This document shows, piece by piece, positions 54,787 to 63,486 of a stretch of 64,000 bases of DNA; positions within the stretch are counted from its first letter, which is position 1; the number at the start of each line of letters is the position of its first letter. The DNA is taken from assembly GCF_014635305.1 (NCBI RefSeq), contig NZ_BMCS01000001.1:1240001-1304000 (forward strand), written 5' to 3'. Position numbers and translations under genes: made by a program. This DNA comes from Williamsia phyllosphaerae (GTDB lineage Bacteria > Actinomycetota > Actinomycetes > Mycobacteriales > Mycobacteriaceae). The notes below the pieces were generated by a model. The model was not told where the DNA came from. It worked only from the letters and a program-made list of their open reading frames with translations, and ran no database searches.

Positions 54787-56658
54787 CTAGCGGTGGGCGT
54801 GCTCCGGACGATGTGGCCGCTTCGAACCCGGACCGCCTGTGTCCGAATCGTTCTCGGAGTGCTCCGCGTCGCGGGCGGCGACGGCGCCCATGGACACGCT
54901 CGCGAGCTCCTCGCCGACACTCTCGTGCGGTTCGATCGTGGCCTTGTCGCCTGCGCGACCGGTGAACAGCGACGCGATGGCACCGAGGATGCAGCAGACG
55001 ATGGCGAAGGTGAACGCCGCGGACAGACCGTTGGAGAAGGGCTCCGAGATCAGGTGCGGGAAGAACTTCAGCCCCGTCAGGGTGTCCTGGTTCGACTGCG
55101 ACAGTGTGTCCAGGTGGGGTCCGACGAGTTCCTTGATCGGGTTGTAGCCCAGGAACGCGGCGAACAGGATGCCCACCGTCGGCAGGTTGGCGACCTGGTT
55201 GGCGTCAGCGGGCGAGACGCCGTGTGCGAGCAGGCCGTTGCTCATGGCCGACGGCAGATCGCTGGACAGACCGGCGATCATCAGGCTGAAGAACAGTCCG
55301 ATCGAGAGCACCATGGCCGCGTTCTGGAAGGTCGTCATCATGCCGGCGCCCGATCCACGGGCGTTGGCGGGCAGGCTGTTCATCACCTCGGCGCGGTTCG
55401 GCGAGGCGAACAGGCCCATGCCGATGCCGTTGATCAACAGGATCACCGCGAACGCCCAGTAGTTGAAGTCGACCGGGATCGCGATCAGCGCGGCGAAGGT
55501 CGCCGCCGTGATGAACAGGCCCGAGGTGGTGAACCACTTGGTACCCACCTTGTCCGACAGGTAACCCGAGACCGGCGCCGAGAGCAGGAATCCGATCGTC
55601 ATGGGGACCATGTAGATACCGGCCCACAGTGGGGTGCGGGTGTAGTCGTATCCGTGCTGCGGAAGCCAGATCCCCTGCAGCCAGATGATGATGATGAACT
55701 GCAGTCCGCCGCGACCGATGGAGGCCATCAGGTTCGCGATGTTGCCGTAGAGGAACGAGTGGTTCTTGAACAGCGACAGGTTGAACAGAGGGTTCGACAC
55801 CCGCGTCTCGATCACGGCGAAGGCGGCGAGCACTGCGGCGCCACCGATGAGGCAGGTGAGCACCATCGGGCTCATCCACCCCATGTTCGACGCGCCGTAG
55901 GGCTGGATGCCGTAGGTGATGCCGACCAGGATCGCGATCAGACCGACCGCGAAGGTGATGTTGCCCCACCAGTCCATCGTCGCCTTCTGACGGACGCCGG
56001 TGTCGTGCAGCTTCATATAGGCCCAGATGGTTCCGACCACACCGAACGGGACCGACACCAGGAAGATGAGGTTCCAGTCGATCGGTGCCAGGACACCGCC
56101 GACGAGCAGGCCGAGGAACGATCCGGCGATCGCGGCGACGCCGTTGATGCCGAGTGCGAGTCCGCGCTGATGCTGCGGGAACGCGTCGGTGAGGATGGCC
56201 GAGGAGTTCGCCATCAGGAACGCTCCGCCGACGCCCTGGATCACCCGCCAGAAGATCAGCCAGATCGCGGCCTTGCTGCCGTCGAACCAGGTGGCCGCCA
56301 GGAAGATCGACGACACGGTGAAGACCAGGAAGCCGATGTTGTACATCTTGGCGCGGCCGAACATGTCGCCGAGCCGTCCGAAGCTGACTACGAGAACCGC
56401 TGTGACGACGAGGAATCCCATCATCATCCACAGCAGGTAGCTGGTGTTCTGCGACTCCAGCGGGTTGAGCTTGATGCCCTTGAAGATGTCGGGGAGGGCG
56501 ATCAGGACGATCGAGGAGTTGATCGTCGCGATGAGCATCCCGAGCGTGGTGTTGGACAGGGCGATCCACTTGTAGTTGGGACCGAGCTCTTCCAGCGACC
56601 GCGTGCGGCTGCGCTTGTCGGCCGACTCGGCCGGTTTCTCGAGAAGGTGATTGGCCAT
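54787..56658 (-). CDS. MFS drug transporter, DHA2 (14-helix) type
   Basis: The 623-residue protein has 14 predicted membrane helices and the DHA2 motifs LATINSSIVLIALPDI and GRLGDMFGRAKM. The ending is cytoplasmic and charged. It likely exports drugs or lipids using the proton gradient. GAGGAAG precedes the ATG. The MarR gene lies 86 bases upstream on the same strand and probably controls this export gene. Confidence 0.92.
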   Translation of the reverse strand: MANHLLEKPAESADKRSRTRSLEELGPNYKWIALSNTTLGMLIATINSSIVLIALPDIFKGIKLNPLESQNTSYLLWMMMGFLVVTAVLVVSFGRLGDMFGRAKMYNIGFLVFTVSSIFLAATWFDGSKAAIWLIFWRVIQGVGGAFLMANSSAILTDAFPQHQRGLALGINGVAAIAGSFLGLLVGGVLAPIDWNLIFLVSVPFGVVGTIWAYMKLHDTGVRQKATMDWWGNITFAVGLIAILVGITYGIQPYGASNMGWMSPMVLTCLIGGAAVLAAFAVIETRVSNPLFNLSLFKNHSFLYGNIANLMASIGRGGLQFIIIIWLQGIWLPQHGYDYTRTPLWAGIYMVPMTIGFLLSAPVSGYLSDKVGTKWFTTSGLFITAATFAALIAIPVDFNYWAFAVILLINGIGMGLFASPNRAEVMNSLPANARGSGAGMMTTFQNAAMVLSIGLFFSLMIAGLSSDLPSAMSNGLLAHGVSPADANQVANLPTVGILFAAFLGYNPIKELVGPHLDTLSQSNQDTLTGLKFFPHLISEPFSNGLSAAFTFAIVCCILGAIASLFTGRAGDKATIEPHESVGEELASVSMGAVAARDAEHSENDSDTGGPGSKRPHRPEHAHR

Positions 56659-56744
56659 GACTTCTTCCTCAGCGGGTGGGATGAATCGGGCGGGTCACGG
56701 GGGCGACGGCGTCGTACGCGGAGTCCGTGGAGGTCGGGTCGGAT

Positions 56745-57197
56745 CTACAGCGGTGGGTCGCCGCTGGCGCAGACCTGTTCGGCGAGCACCTCGGCCAGCA
56801 GCTCGATCGATCGTTCGGCGGCGGCACGATCTTCGGGGGCGAGGCGGTTGAGCGCGGACTCCATCAACTGGGCGCGACGCGAGGTGGCGCCACGGATGAG
56901 TTCGACCGCGGCCGGCGTCGGTGCGATCAGGCTGGCGCGTCCGTCGAGCGGGTCGGCGGTGCGCTCGACCATCCCGTCGCGCTCCAGGGCCGCGACGAGA
57001 CGAGACATCGTCGGCGCGCTGACGTTCTCCTTGGCGGCGAGATCGGACAGACGCATCGGCGAACTGTTGACCAGAACCCACAGCGCCGAGGTGGCGCCCA
57101 GGGTCAGTGCTCCCGGACCGACCCCGTTGCGCAGCATGCGGTTGATGCGGGCGAGCGCGGTGTAGACCGATACCGCGCGTGACTGCGTGTTGGTCAT
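56745..57197 (-). CDS. MarR-family regulator of the adjacent MFS transporter
   Basis: The 150-residue protein has a MarR winged helix (LRLSDLAAKENVSAPTMSRLVAAL, wing DPLDGRAS). The start is ATG 57197; a GTG at 57209 is also possible. Upstream, TTAGTTGCATAACGCTAA is a candidate operator. It likely senses a compound and lifts repression of the exporter. Confidence 0.9.
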   Translation of the reverse strand: MTNTQSRAVSVYTALARINRMLRNGVGPGALTLGATSALWVLVNSSPMRLSDLAAKENVSAPTMSRLVAALERDGMVERTADPLDGRASLIAPTPAAVELIRGATSRRAQLMESALNRLAPEDRAAAERSIELLAEVLAEQVCASGDPPL

Positions 57198-57251
57198 CTC
57201 CCGGCCCACCTCTCTGTCGATGACGGTCGTCTCGGCTGTGCTTGAATGACG

Positions 57252-57269
57252 TTAGTTGCATAACGCTAA
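57252..57269. promoter_or_regulatory. Candidate MarR operator
   Basis: TTAGTTGCATAACGCTAA is an imperfect inverted repeat (TTAG...CTAA with inner GTT-GCAT-AAC), 55 bases before the marR start and 80 bases before the divergent SRPBCC gene, in an A/T-rich patch. Confidence 0.55.
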
Positions 57270-57349
57270 GTAATCGAACCGTAAAGGCCAGTGACCTCGC
57301 AGGATGAGACCCACGCCACATCGGTGCGACCCACGAAAGGCGCGAATCC

Positions 57350-57838
57350 ATGACCGAACGTCTCGAAGTCCACCGTCAGATCGCCGCGGTGCCGGCCGAC
57401 GTGTTCGCCGTCCTGGCCGATCCGCAGGGCCACGTCGCGATCGACGCGTCCGGGATGTTGATGAGTGCCGACGGCAATCGGGTCACCGCGGTGGGGGATC
57501 GGTTCGTCGTCCACATGGACCGTGAGTCGATCAAGGACATCCCCGAGATGGGGAAGTACGACGTCACGGTGATCATCGAGTCGTTCGAGGCAGAACGGGA
57601 GATCTCGTGGAGTATCAGCGGCACCGTGCAGCCGCCGATCGGTCATGTCTACGGCTACCGACTCGAGCCGAACGACGACGGGACGCTGGTGACATCGTTC
57701 TACGACTGGTCGAACGCCCGCCAGGAGATCAAGGACCGCGGCATCTTCCCTGTCATCTCCGAGGCGGCGCTGTCGGGGACACTGGGCATCCTCGATCGCA
57801 CAGTTCGCCGGGGATATCCACAACCGACCCCGCGATAG
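57350..57838 (+). CDS. SRPBCC-family protein (polyketide-cyclase/START-like)
   Basis: The 162-residue protein resembles the SRPBCC helix-grip fold: start MTERLEVHRQIAAVPADVFAV and beta-strand segments ending in a long helix (EAALSGTLGILDRTVRR). The fold holds a hydrophobic ligand. The ligand and role are unknown. It is divergent from the MarR gene. Confidence 0.85.
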   Translation: MTERLEVHRQIAAVPADVFAVLADPQGHVAIDASGMLMSADGNRVTAVGDRFVVHMDRESIKDIPEMGKYDVTVIIESFEAEREISWSISGTVQPPIGHVYGYRLEPNDDGTLVTSFYDWSNARQEIKDRGIFPVISEAALSGTLGILDRTVRRGYPQPTPR

Positions 57839-57937
57839 CCGCTTCACCAGCACGCCGTCGGCGATTCTGCCGTCTCGTTATGCGGCTGTTACTCTGCGTG
57901 GGTCCCCCAGCTCATGTGAGAAACGAAGGACCCTTCA

Positions 57938-58873
57938 ATGTCGATTCACAGGCTTCGTACTCGCCTGCTGGCCGGTGTGTGCGCGGTGGTCGCGACCACC
58001 GGACTCGCGACCGTCGTCACCGCCGGACCCGCTGAGGCCCGCGTCGCGACGACCCAGGTCTACTCCCCCGCGATGAAGCGGAACATCCCGGTCGAGATCC
58101 TCGGCGCCCAGCGCCGGGGCGCGCCGACGCTGTACCTCCTCGACGGACTGCGTGCGCCGAACAACGACAACGGTTGGTTGATCAACACCGACGTCCGTCG
58201 TTTCTTCGCCAACAAGAACGTCAACGTCGTCATGCCCTTCGGTGGCGCAGGCAGCTTCTACACCGACTGGGACCGTCGCGACCCGGTGCTGGGCCTCAAC
58301 AAGTGGGAAACCTTCCTGACGCGTGAGCTCCCCAACTTCATGGCGAACCGCTACAACAGCTCGCGCACCAACAACGCGATCGCCGGTCTGTCGATGAGCG
58401 GCACCTCTGCGCTCAACCTGGCGACCCGCCACCCGGGCATGTTCCGTGGCGTCGCGTCCTACAGCGGCTACCCGCTGACCACCGAGCCGGGCTTCGCGCA
58501 GGGCATCCAGGTCGCGATCAGCCAGGTCGGCGGCAACGCCGACAACATGTGGGGCGTCTGGCCGGGCGGCCGGTGGCTGGAGAACGACCCCGCGCTGCGG
58601 GCCGCGGCTCTGCGTGGCAAGCGCGTCTACATCTCGGCGGGTACCGGTGGATCGAACATCGACCCGGTGACCAACCCGACCAAGTTCGCGCAGGTGGTCC
58701 CGCTCGAGGTCGCGTCCGGCATCGCCAGTCGCCAGTACCTCGGGACTTTGCAGATGAACGGTGTCCGAGTGGTCTCGCGCATCACTAACGAGGGCACGCA
58801 CGACTGGAACTTCTGGCAGGCGCGTCTGCACGAGTCGTGGTTCTCGACTCTCGGGCCGTCGCTCGGAGCCTGA
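57938..58873 (+). CDS. Secreted mycolyltransferase (antigen 85-like)
   Basis: The 311-residue protein has a signal peptide cleaved after about AEA (34) and the antigen 85 alpha/beta fold: nucleophile Ser152 in GLSMSG and His in THDWNFW. It transfers mycolic acid to trehalose or arabinogalactan outside the membrane. This is a marker of mycolic-acid bacteria. The typical LDGLRAP and WDRRDP segments are present. A strong terminator follows. Confidence 0.94.
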   Translation: MSIHRLRTRLLAGVCAVVATTGLATVVTAGPAEARVATTQVYSPAMKRNIPVEILGAQRRGAPTLYLLDGLRAPNNDNGWLINTDVRRFFANKNVNVVMPFGGAGSFYTDWDRRDPVLGLNKWETFLTRELPNFMANRYNSSRTNNAIAGLSMSGTSALNLATRHPGMFRGVASYSGYPLTTEPGFAQGIQVAISQVGGNADNMWGVWPGGRWLENDPALRAAALRGKRVYISAGTGGSNIDPVTNPTKFAQVVPLEVASGIASRQYLGTLQMNGVRVVSRITNEGTHDWNFWQARLHESWFSTLGPSLGA

Positions 58874-58888
58874 CCCACCCGGTTTCAC

Positions 58889-58934
58889 CGACACCGCGGA
58901 TCGTTCGCCCCAGGGCGATCGGTCCGCGGTGTCG
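58889..58934 (+). terminator. Strong terminator after the mycolyltransferase gene
   Basis: CGACACCGCGGA and TCCGCGGTGTCG form a perfect 12-base stem; the loop of 22 bases can form a smaller stem. TTTCC follows. Confidence 0.85.
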
Positions 58935-58960
58935 TTTCCGATGGAGGCGATGACAGCCCG

Positions 58961-60226
58961 ATGAGCAGCACCGGCGCCGACCACACCCTGGCCCGACGTC
59001 TCGGCACGGTCGATGCCGTGGTCATCGGTCTCGGGTCGATGATCGGCGCGGGGGTCTTCGCGTCGTTCGCCCCGGCTGCCGCCGTCGCGGGGTCGGGCCT
59101 GCTGATCGGTCTGGCGATCGCTGCGCTCGTCGCCTTCTGCAACGCGACGTCGTCGGCACAGTTGGCAGCTCAGTACCCGCAGTCCGGTGGCACGTACGTG
59201 TACGGCCGTGAACGACTGGGCGACTGGTGGGGATTCGTCGCCGGATGGTCGTTCGTCGTCGGCAAGACGGCCAGTTGCGCGGCCATGGCGCTCACGTTCG
59301 GTGTCTACGCACTGCCGGACGGATGGGCCCGACCGGGCGCGGTGGCAGCGGTGGTCGTGCTGACCGCGGTCAACTACTTCGGCGTGACACGGACCGCCGG
59401 CGTCACCAAGGTCATCGTGACGGTCGTGGTGCTGGTGCTCGCCGGGGTGGTTGTCGCGGGAATCGTCGGCGGCGACCCACAGACATCGAATCTGATCGAC
59501 GACGTCGTGGGGCACGGGTGGTACGGGATCGTTCAGTCCGCCGGGCTGTTGTTCTTCGCGTTCGCCGGCTACGCGCGGATCGCGACGTTGGGTGAAGAGG
59601 TGCATGACCCGGCGCGGTCGATCCCGCGGGCGATCGTGCTCGCCCTGGCCATCGCGCTGGCCGTGTACGTCGTCATCGCCGCTATCTCCCTCGCCGTACT
59701 CGGACCGGATCGCCTGGCCGGATCGGTTGCGCCGTTGGTCGATGTCGCCACGTCGGGCGGTAGCGGATGGATGGACCCGATCGTGCGAATCGGGGCCGCG
59801 GCGGCCACACTCGGCGCGCTGCTCGGTCTCATCGCAGGCGTGGGCCGGACGACCCTGGCGATGGCTCGTACCGGCGACCTCCCGCGTCCGCTGGCGGCCG
59901 TACATCCCCGCCACCGGGTTCCGCACCGAGCCGAGATCGCCGTGGCGACGGTGGTGTCCGTCCTCGTGCTCACCCTCGATCTGCGCGACGCCATCGGTTT
60001 CTCGTCGTTCGGGGTGCTGGTCTACTACCTCGTCGCGAACGTGGCTGCCCTCACCCAGCAACGAGAGCATCGGCGCTATCCCCGTGGACTCGCGGTGGTG
60101 GGGGCGGTCGGTTGCGTGGTTCTCGTCGTCGCACTACCGGGATCGGCGATCGCCGTCGGACTGCTCGTGGTGATCGTCGGAGTGGCCTACCGGCTCATCG
60201 GCCGACGTGGAGGGGAAACGCCGTGA
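58961..60226 (+). CDS. APC-family amino acid/polyamine permease
   Basis: The 421-residue protein has about 12 membrane helices. It starts VVIGLGSMIGAGVFASF, typical of APC transporters, with GGTYVYGRE and a FAFAGYARIATLGEEVHDP segment. It moves amino acids or polyamines across the membrane. Substrate unknown. The DUF1275 gene begins 12 bases downstream, probably on the same transcript. Confidence 0.92.
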   Translation: MSSTGADHTLARRLGTVDAVVIGLGSMIGAGVFASFAPAAAVAGSGLLIGLAIAALVAFCNATSSAQLAAQYPQSGGTYVYGRERLGDWWGFVAGWSFVVGKTASCAAMALTFGVYALPDGWARPGAVAAVVVLTAVNYFGVTRTAGVTKVIVTVVVLVLAGVVVAGIVGGDPQTSNLIDDVVGHGWYGIVQSAGLLFFAFAGYARIATLGEEVHDPARSIPRAIVLALAIALAVYVVIAAISLAVLGPDRLAGSVAPLVDVATSGGSGWMDPIVRIGAAAATLGALLGLIAGVGRTTLAMARTGDLPRPLAAVHPRHRVPHRAEIAVATVVSVLVLTLDLRDAIGFSSFGVLVYYLVANVAALTQQREHRRYPRGLAVVGAVGCVVLVVALPGSAIAVGLLVVIVGVAYRLIGRRGGETP

Positions 60227-60238
60227 GATGGTGACCTG

Positions 60239-60937
60239 ATGGCGCGTGAGCCTCGGGTCGTCACCTCCACCACCGTCCGACTCGGCATGCTCATGGCCGC
60301 GGTCGGGGGTTTCCTCGACGTGTACACGTTCGTCAATCGGGGCGGGGTGTTCGCCAATGCCCAGACCGGCAATCTGATCTTCCTCGGCATCAAGGCCTCG
60401 CAGGGGCGTTGGTGCGATGCCGCAGCGCACGTCCCGCCCGTGATCGCGTTCGTCGCCGGCGTGATGACGGCGCAGTACCTCACCACCACCGCAGCCCGGA
60501 CCTGGCTGAGGTATCCGGTGCGCAGCGTGTTGGTCGTCGAGTTCGTCCTGCTCCTGGCGGTGGGGTTCATCCCCAGCTCCGAGCGATTGAACTACGGCGA
60601 CGAGCTGTCCACGGTGGTGATCGCCTACGCGGCCGCGATACAGATCGCGGTGTTCAAGACGCTGGTCGACGTCGCCTACTCGACCACCATGACGACCGGC
60701 AACCTCAAGAGCATGTCGATGGCGTTGTACGACTGGGTTTTCGGGCACGATCCCGTGGCTCGGCCGCATGCGGTGAACCTGGCCGCCATCATCGGGTCGT
60801 TCCTCACCGGCGCAGTGGTCTGCGCGGTGTCGTCGCCGACGTTGGGCGTCCACACGGTGTGGTTGGCCCTGCCGCTGTTGGCTTTCGCACTGGCCCTGTT
60901 CTCCTACGACGAGTGGTCGGTGCGTCGGCGACGCTGA
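60239..60937 (+). CDS. DUF1275 (YoaK-like) membrane protein
   Basis: The 232-residue protein has about six membrane helices and the family motif GFLDVYTFVNRGGVFANAQTGN followed by later TTMTTGNLKSM. The function of the family is not settled. It is three bases from the convergent SDR-DUF2867 gene. Confidence 0.92.
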   Translation: MAREPRVVTSTTVRLGMLMAAVGGFLDVYTFVNRGGVFANAQTGNLIFLGIKASQGRWCDAAAHVPPVIAFVAGVMTAQYLTTTAARTWLRYPVRSVLVVEFVLLLAVGFIPSSERLNYGDELSTVVIAYAAAIQIAVFKTLVDVAYSTTMTTGNLKSMSMALYDWVFGHDPVARPHAVNLAAIIGSFLTGAVVCAVSSPTLGVHTVWLALPLLAFALALFSYDEWSVRRRR

Positions 60938-60940
60938 ACC

Positions 60941-62404
60941 TCAGTGCGCGGCTTCGGCCGTTGACACGATGTTGTGTGCCATCCGCGAGAAGATCACCTT
61001 GTGGAACGGCAGCTGGCCGTACCAGTAGGCGAGACCGGCCAGGCCGCGGGCGTAGAAGATGGTCTTCTGCTCCAGTCGCGCGCCGGAACCCTCGGGGACG
61101 ACTCGTAATTCGAGCCATGCGACGCCGGGCATCTTGGTCTCCGCGCGCAGGCGGAGCACGGAACCGTCCTCGACGTCGACGACGCGCCACCAGTCCAGTG
61201 CCTCGCCCTCGGCGGCGGTGTCGCCGGACTTGCCGCGTCGCAAGCCGGGTCCGCCGACCACGCCGTCGACCGCGGCCCGCGCCGACCACACGAGAGGTGT
61301 TGAATACCAGCCGTTGTCGCCACCGATGGTCGAGACGACCTTCCACAACGCCTCCGGCGAGGCGCCGGTGTTCACCGACCTGGTGTCGGTGAAGACGTCC
61401 TCGCCCGCCCACGACGGATCCGTCGGGAGTGGTTCTGCGGCAGGCACGGACGCGTCGGCGTTGGACCAGGTGTTGTCGGTGTCGGCGCGATGCTTGCGGT
61501 CCAGAGCGGCGTCGAGCGCCTGCCGATAGGTCAACAGTCCGCCCTCGGGGCGGGGGATGAGATCGTCGATGTCGTGCTCGTGCATGACGGCGTCGTGTTC
61601 GAGGGACTCGATGAGTGGGCGTGCCAGTCCGCTGGGCACCGGTGTCACCAGGCGAACCCACCGGCTGGCGATCGACGGGGTGAGGTACGGCAGCACGACC
61701 ATCCGCCGGCGCCGCAGCCCGGCCGCCTCGGCGTAGATCTGCATCATGTCGCCGTACTCGAAGACCTCGGTGCCGCCGATGTCGTAGGTGCGGCTCTCGG
61801 TGATGGGGACGGTGGCCGCCTCGGCCAGGTAGTACAGCGCATCGCGAACAGCGATCGGCTGGATCTTGTTGTGCACCCAGCGCGGCGTGGTCATGATCGG
61901 GAGGCGGTCGGTGAGGTGCCGGATCAACTCGAACGAGGCCGATCCGGTGCCGATCACGACGCCCGCCTGCAGCACGATGGTGTCGACGCCGGACGCGATG
62001 AAGATCTCGCCCACCTCGACGCGCGACGTCAGATGGTCCGACAGTTCCTTCTCGAGCGGGTGCAGACCGCTCAGGTAGACGATGCGGGACACGCCCGCGG
62101 CCTTCGCGGCCTCGGCGAGGTTGGTGGCCGTGCGGCGCTCCTCGGCCATGAAGTCGTCGGAACCGCCCATGGAGTGCACGAGGTGATAGACGACGTCGGC
62201 GCCCGCGAACGCGCGATCGAGGGACGCGCGATCGGAGAGGTCACCCTTGACCACGGTGTTCTCGTCGGCCCACGGCGCGTCGGCGAGTTTCGACGGCGTG
62301 CGGACCAGGGCGCGCACGGTGTGGCCCCGATCGATGAGGCGCGGCGCGAGGCGGCCTCCGATGTATCCGGTGGCGCCGGTGACCACGCAGGTCGTCTTCG
62401 TCAT
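60941..62404 (-). CDS. NAD(P)-binding protein fused to DUF2867
   Basis: The 487-residue protein has an N-terminal atypical SDR domain (VVTGATGYIGGRLAPRLI, lacking a canonical Tyr-x-x-x-Lys) and a C-terminal DUF2867 half (about 330-485). Similar fusions occur in actinobacteria with unknown activity. ATG 62404 has GGAG at six-base spacing. It converges with the DUF1275 gene. Confidence 0.9.
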   Translation of the reverse strand: MTKTTCVVTGATGYIGGRLAPRLIDRGHTVRALVRTPSKLADAPWADENTVVKGDLSDRASLDRAFAGADVVYHLVHSMGGSDDFMAEERRTATNLAEAAKAAGVSRIVYLSGLHPLEKELSDHLTSRVEVGEIFIASGVDTIVLQAGVVIGTGSASFELIRHLTDRLPIMTTPRWVHNKIQPIAVRDALYYLAEAATVPITESRTYDIGGTEVFEYGDMMQIYAEAAGLRRRRMVVLPYLTPSIASRWVRLVTPVPSGLARPLIESLEHDAVMHEHDIDDLIPRPEGGLLTYRQALDAALDRKHRADTDNTWSNADASVPAAEPLPTDPSWAGEDVFTDTRSVNTGASPEALWKVVSTIGGDNGWYSTPLVWSARAAVDGVVGGPGLRRGKSGDTAAEGEALDWWRVVDVEDGSVLRLRAETKMPGVAWLELRVVPEGSGARLEQKTIFYARGLAGLAYWYGQLPFHKVIFSRMAHNIVSTAEAAH

Positions 62405-62463
62405 CAATCACTCCGTTGCTGCTCTCGGCGCCGGGAACTGCCGGTGCCGGTATGTGATCAACC

Positions 62464-63225
62464 CTACGGAAGGGCGGCCACGGCGACGGTGCCGCCGTTG
62501 TCCTCGTCGGTGATCGTGCGGGCGTCGAACCCACGCCGCACCATCGCCGCACACAAGGCGCCGGCCTGGCGGGTGGATGTCTCGATCAGCAGATGCCCGC
62601 CCGGTCCGAGCCAGTCCGGTGCGCCGACCACGATCCGCCGGGCGATGTCGAGGCCGTCGGGACCGCCGTCGAGCGTGGTCCGCGGCTCGTACTGTCGGGC
62701 CTCACGCGGCATCGTCGCGATGGCGTCGGTGGGGACGTAGGGCGCATTCGCCGCGATCACGCCGACTCGCCCGCGGAGGGTGTCGGGGAGGGCGTCGAAC
62801 AGGTCGCCGGTGCACACCTGCGCATCGGACAGGTTGCGACGGGCGCAGTCCGTGGCGATCGGATCGATGTCGCAGGCGACGATCTGCGCGGTCGGTACCC
62901 GACTGGCCACCGTCGCCGCGACCGCGCCTGCCCCGCAACACATCTCGATGAGCACGGCGTCGCCGCTCACGAGTCGGGCGGCCTGCGCCGCGAGCAGCTG
63001 CGTTCGGGAGCGGGGCACGAAGACGCCGTCGGCAACCTGTATTCGCAGGTCTCCGAACGCAACCCAGCCGACGATGTATTCCAGTGGACGGCCGGCGACG
63101 CGGTCGGACACCATCGCCGCCAACTCCGCAGGACCGTCCGCGGCATCGATCAGGAGTGCGGCCTCGTCCTCGGCGAAAACACATCCCGCCGATCGCAGGG
63201 AGGCGACGATGTCGTCAGGCGTCAC
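62464..63225 (-). CDS. PrmC/HemK-related methyltransferase with NAPY motif
   Basis: The 253-residue protein has the PrmC layout: a helical front, then the SAM site (IEMCCGAGAVAATV), and NAPY in place of the typical NPPY (VIAANAPYVPTDAI). The change in the motif matches the actinobacterial PrmC-related family, whose target is unknown; the true PrmC works on release factors and would be elsewhere. It starts with GTG, which overlaps the previous small gene by four bases. Confidence 0.9.
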   Translation of the reverse strand: MTPDDIVASLRSAGCVFAEDEAALLIDAADGPAELAAMVSDRVAGRPLEYIVGWVAFGDLRIQVADGVFVPRSRTQLLAAQAARLVSGDAVLIEMCCGAGAVAATVASRVPTAQIVACDIDPIATDCARRNLSDAQVCTGDLFDALPDTLRGRVGVIAANAPYVPTDAIATMPREARQYEPRTTLDGGPDGLDIARRIVVGAPDWLGPGGHLLIETSTRQAGALCAAMVRRGFDARTITDEDNGGTVAVAALP

Positions 63226-63368
63226 TGGCCGTCGGTGGTTCCCTTGCTCCCGCCGACCGCGTGGTCGCGCTTGTCGGTGCTCTTCTCGGAGGCCTCGTAG
63301 GCGGCTTCCTCGTCCGAGATCTCCTCGGTTTCGCCCACGGGCTTCTCGTTCTGGTGCGGAAAGGTCAT
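63222..63368 (-). CDS. Small acidic protein coupled to PrmC-like gene
   Basis: The 48-residue protein (starts MTFPHQNEKPVGETEEISDE) is highly charged and has no membrane part. AGGG precedes the ATG at the right distance and its stop overlaps the methyltransferase GTG by four bases, so it is very likely translated. Function unknown. Confidence 0.6.
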   Translation of the reverse strand: MTFPHQNEKPVGETEEISDEEAAYEASEKSTDKRDHAVGGSKGTTDGQ

Positions 63369-63486
63369 GGTGACCCTCGCTCTCGTCGGTGATGGTGTTC
63401 GCTGCTTCACCGTTGCACGGCAGACTCCCACCGTACGTCGGACGGCCAGATCTGTAGCAGTTCGTGTCGTCAGGCGAGCGGAACTG

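Noticed and set aside
54793-57165. A 790-residue plus-strand frame opposite the MFS and MarR genes
   Set aside because: No domain or ribosome site is seen, and the minus strand shows an obvious 14-helix transporter and MarR regulator.
57935-60070. A 711-residue minus-strand frame opposite the mycolyltransferase and permease genes
   Set aside because: Shadow of two certain plus-strand genes; it crosses a strong terminator and is rich in Arg, Asp and His.
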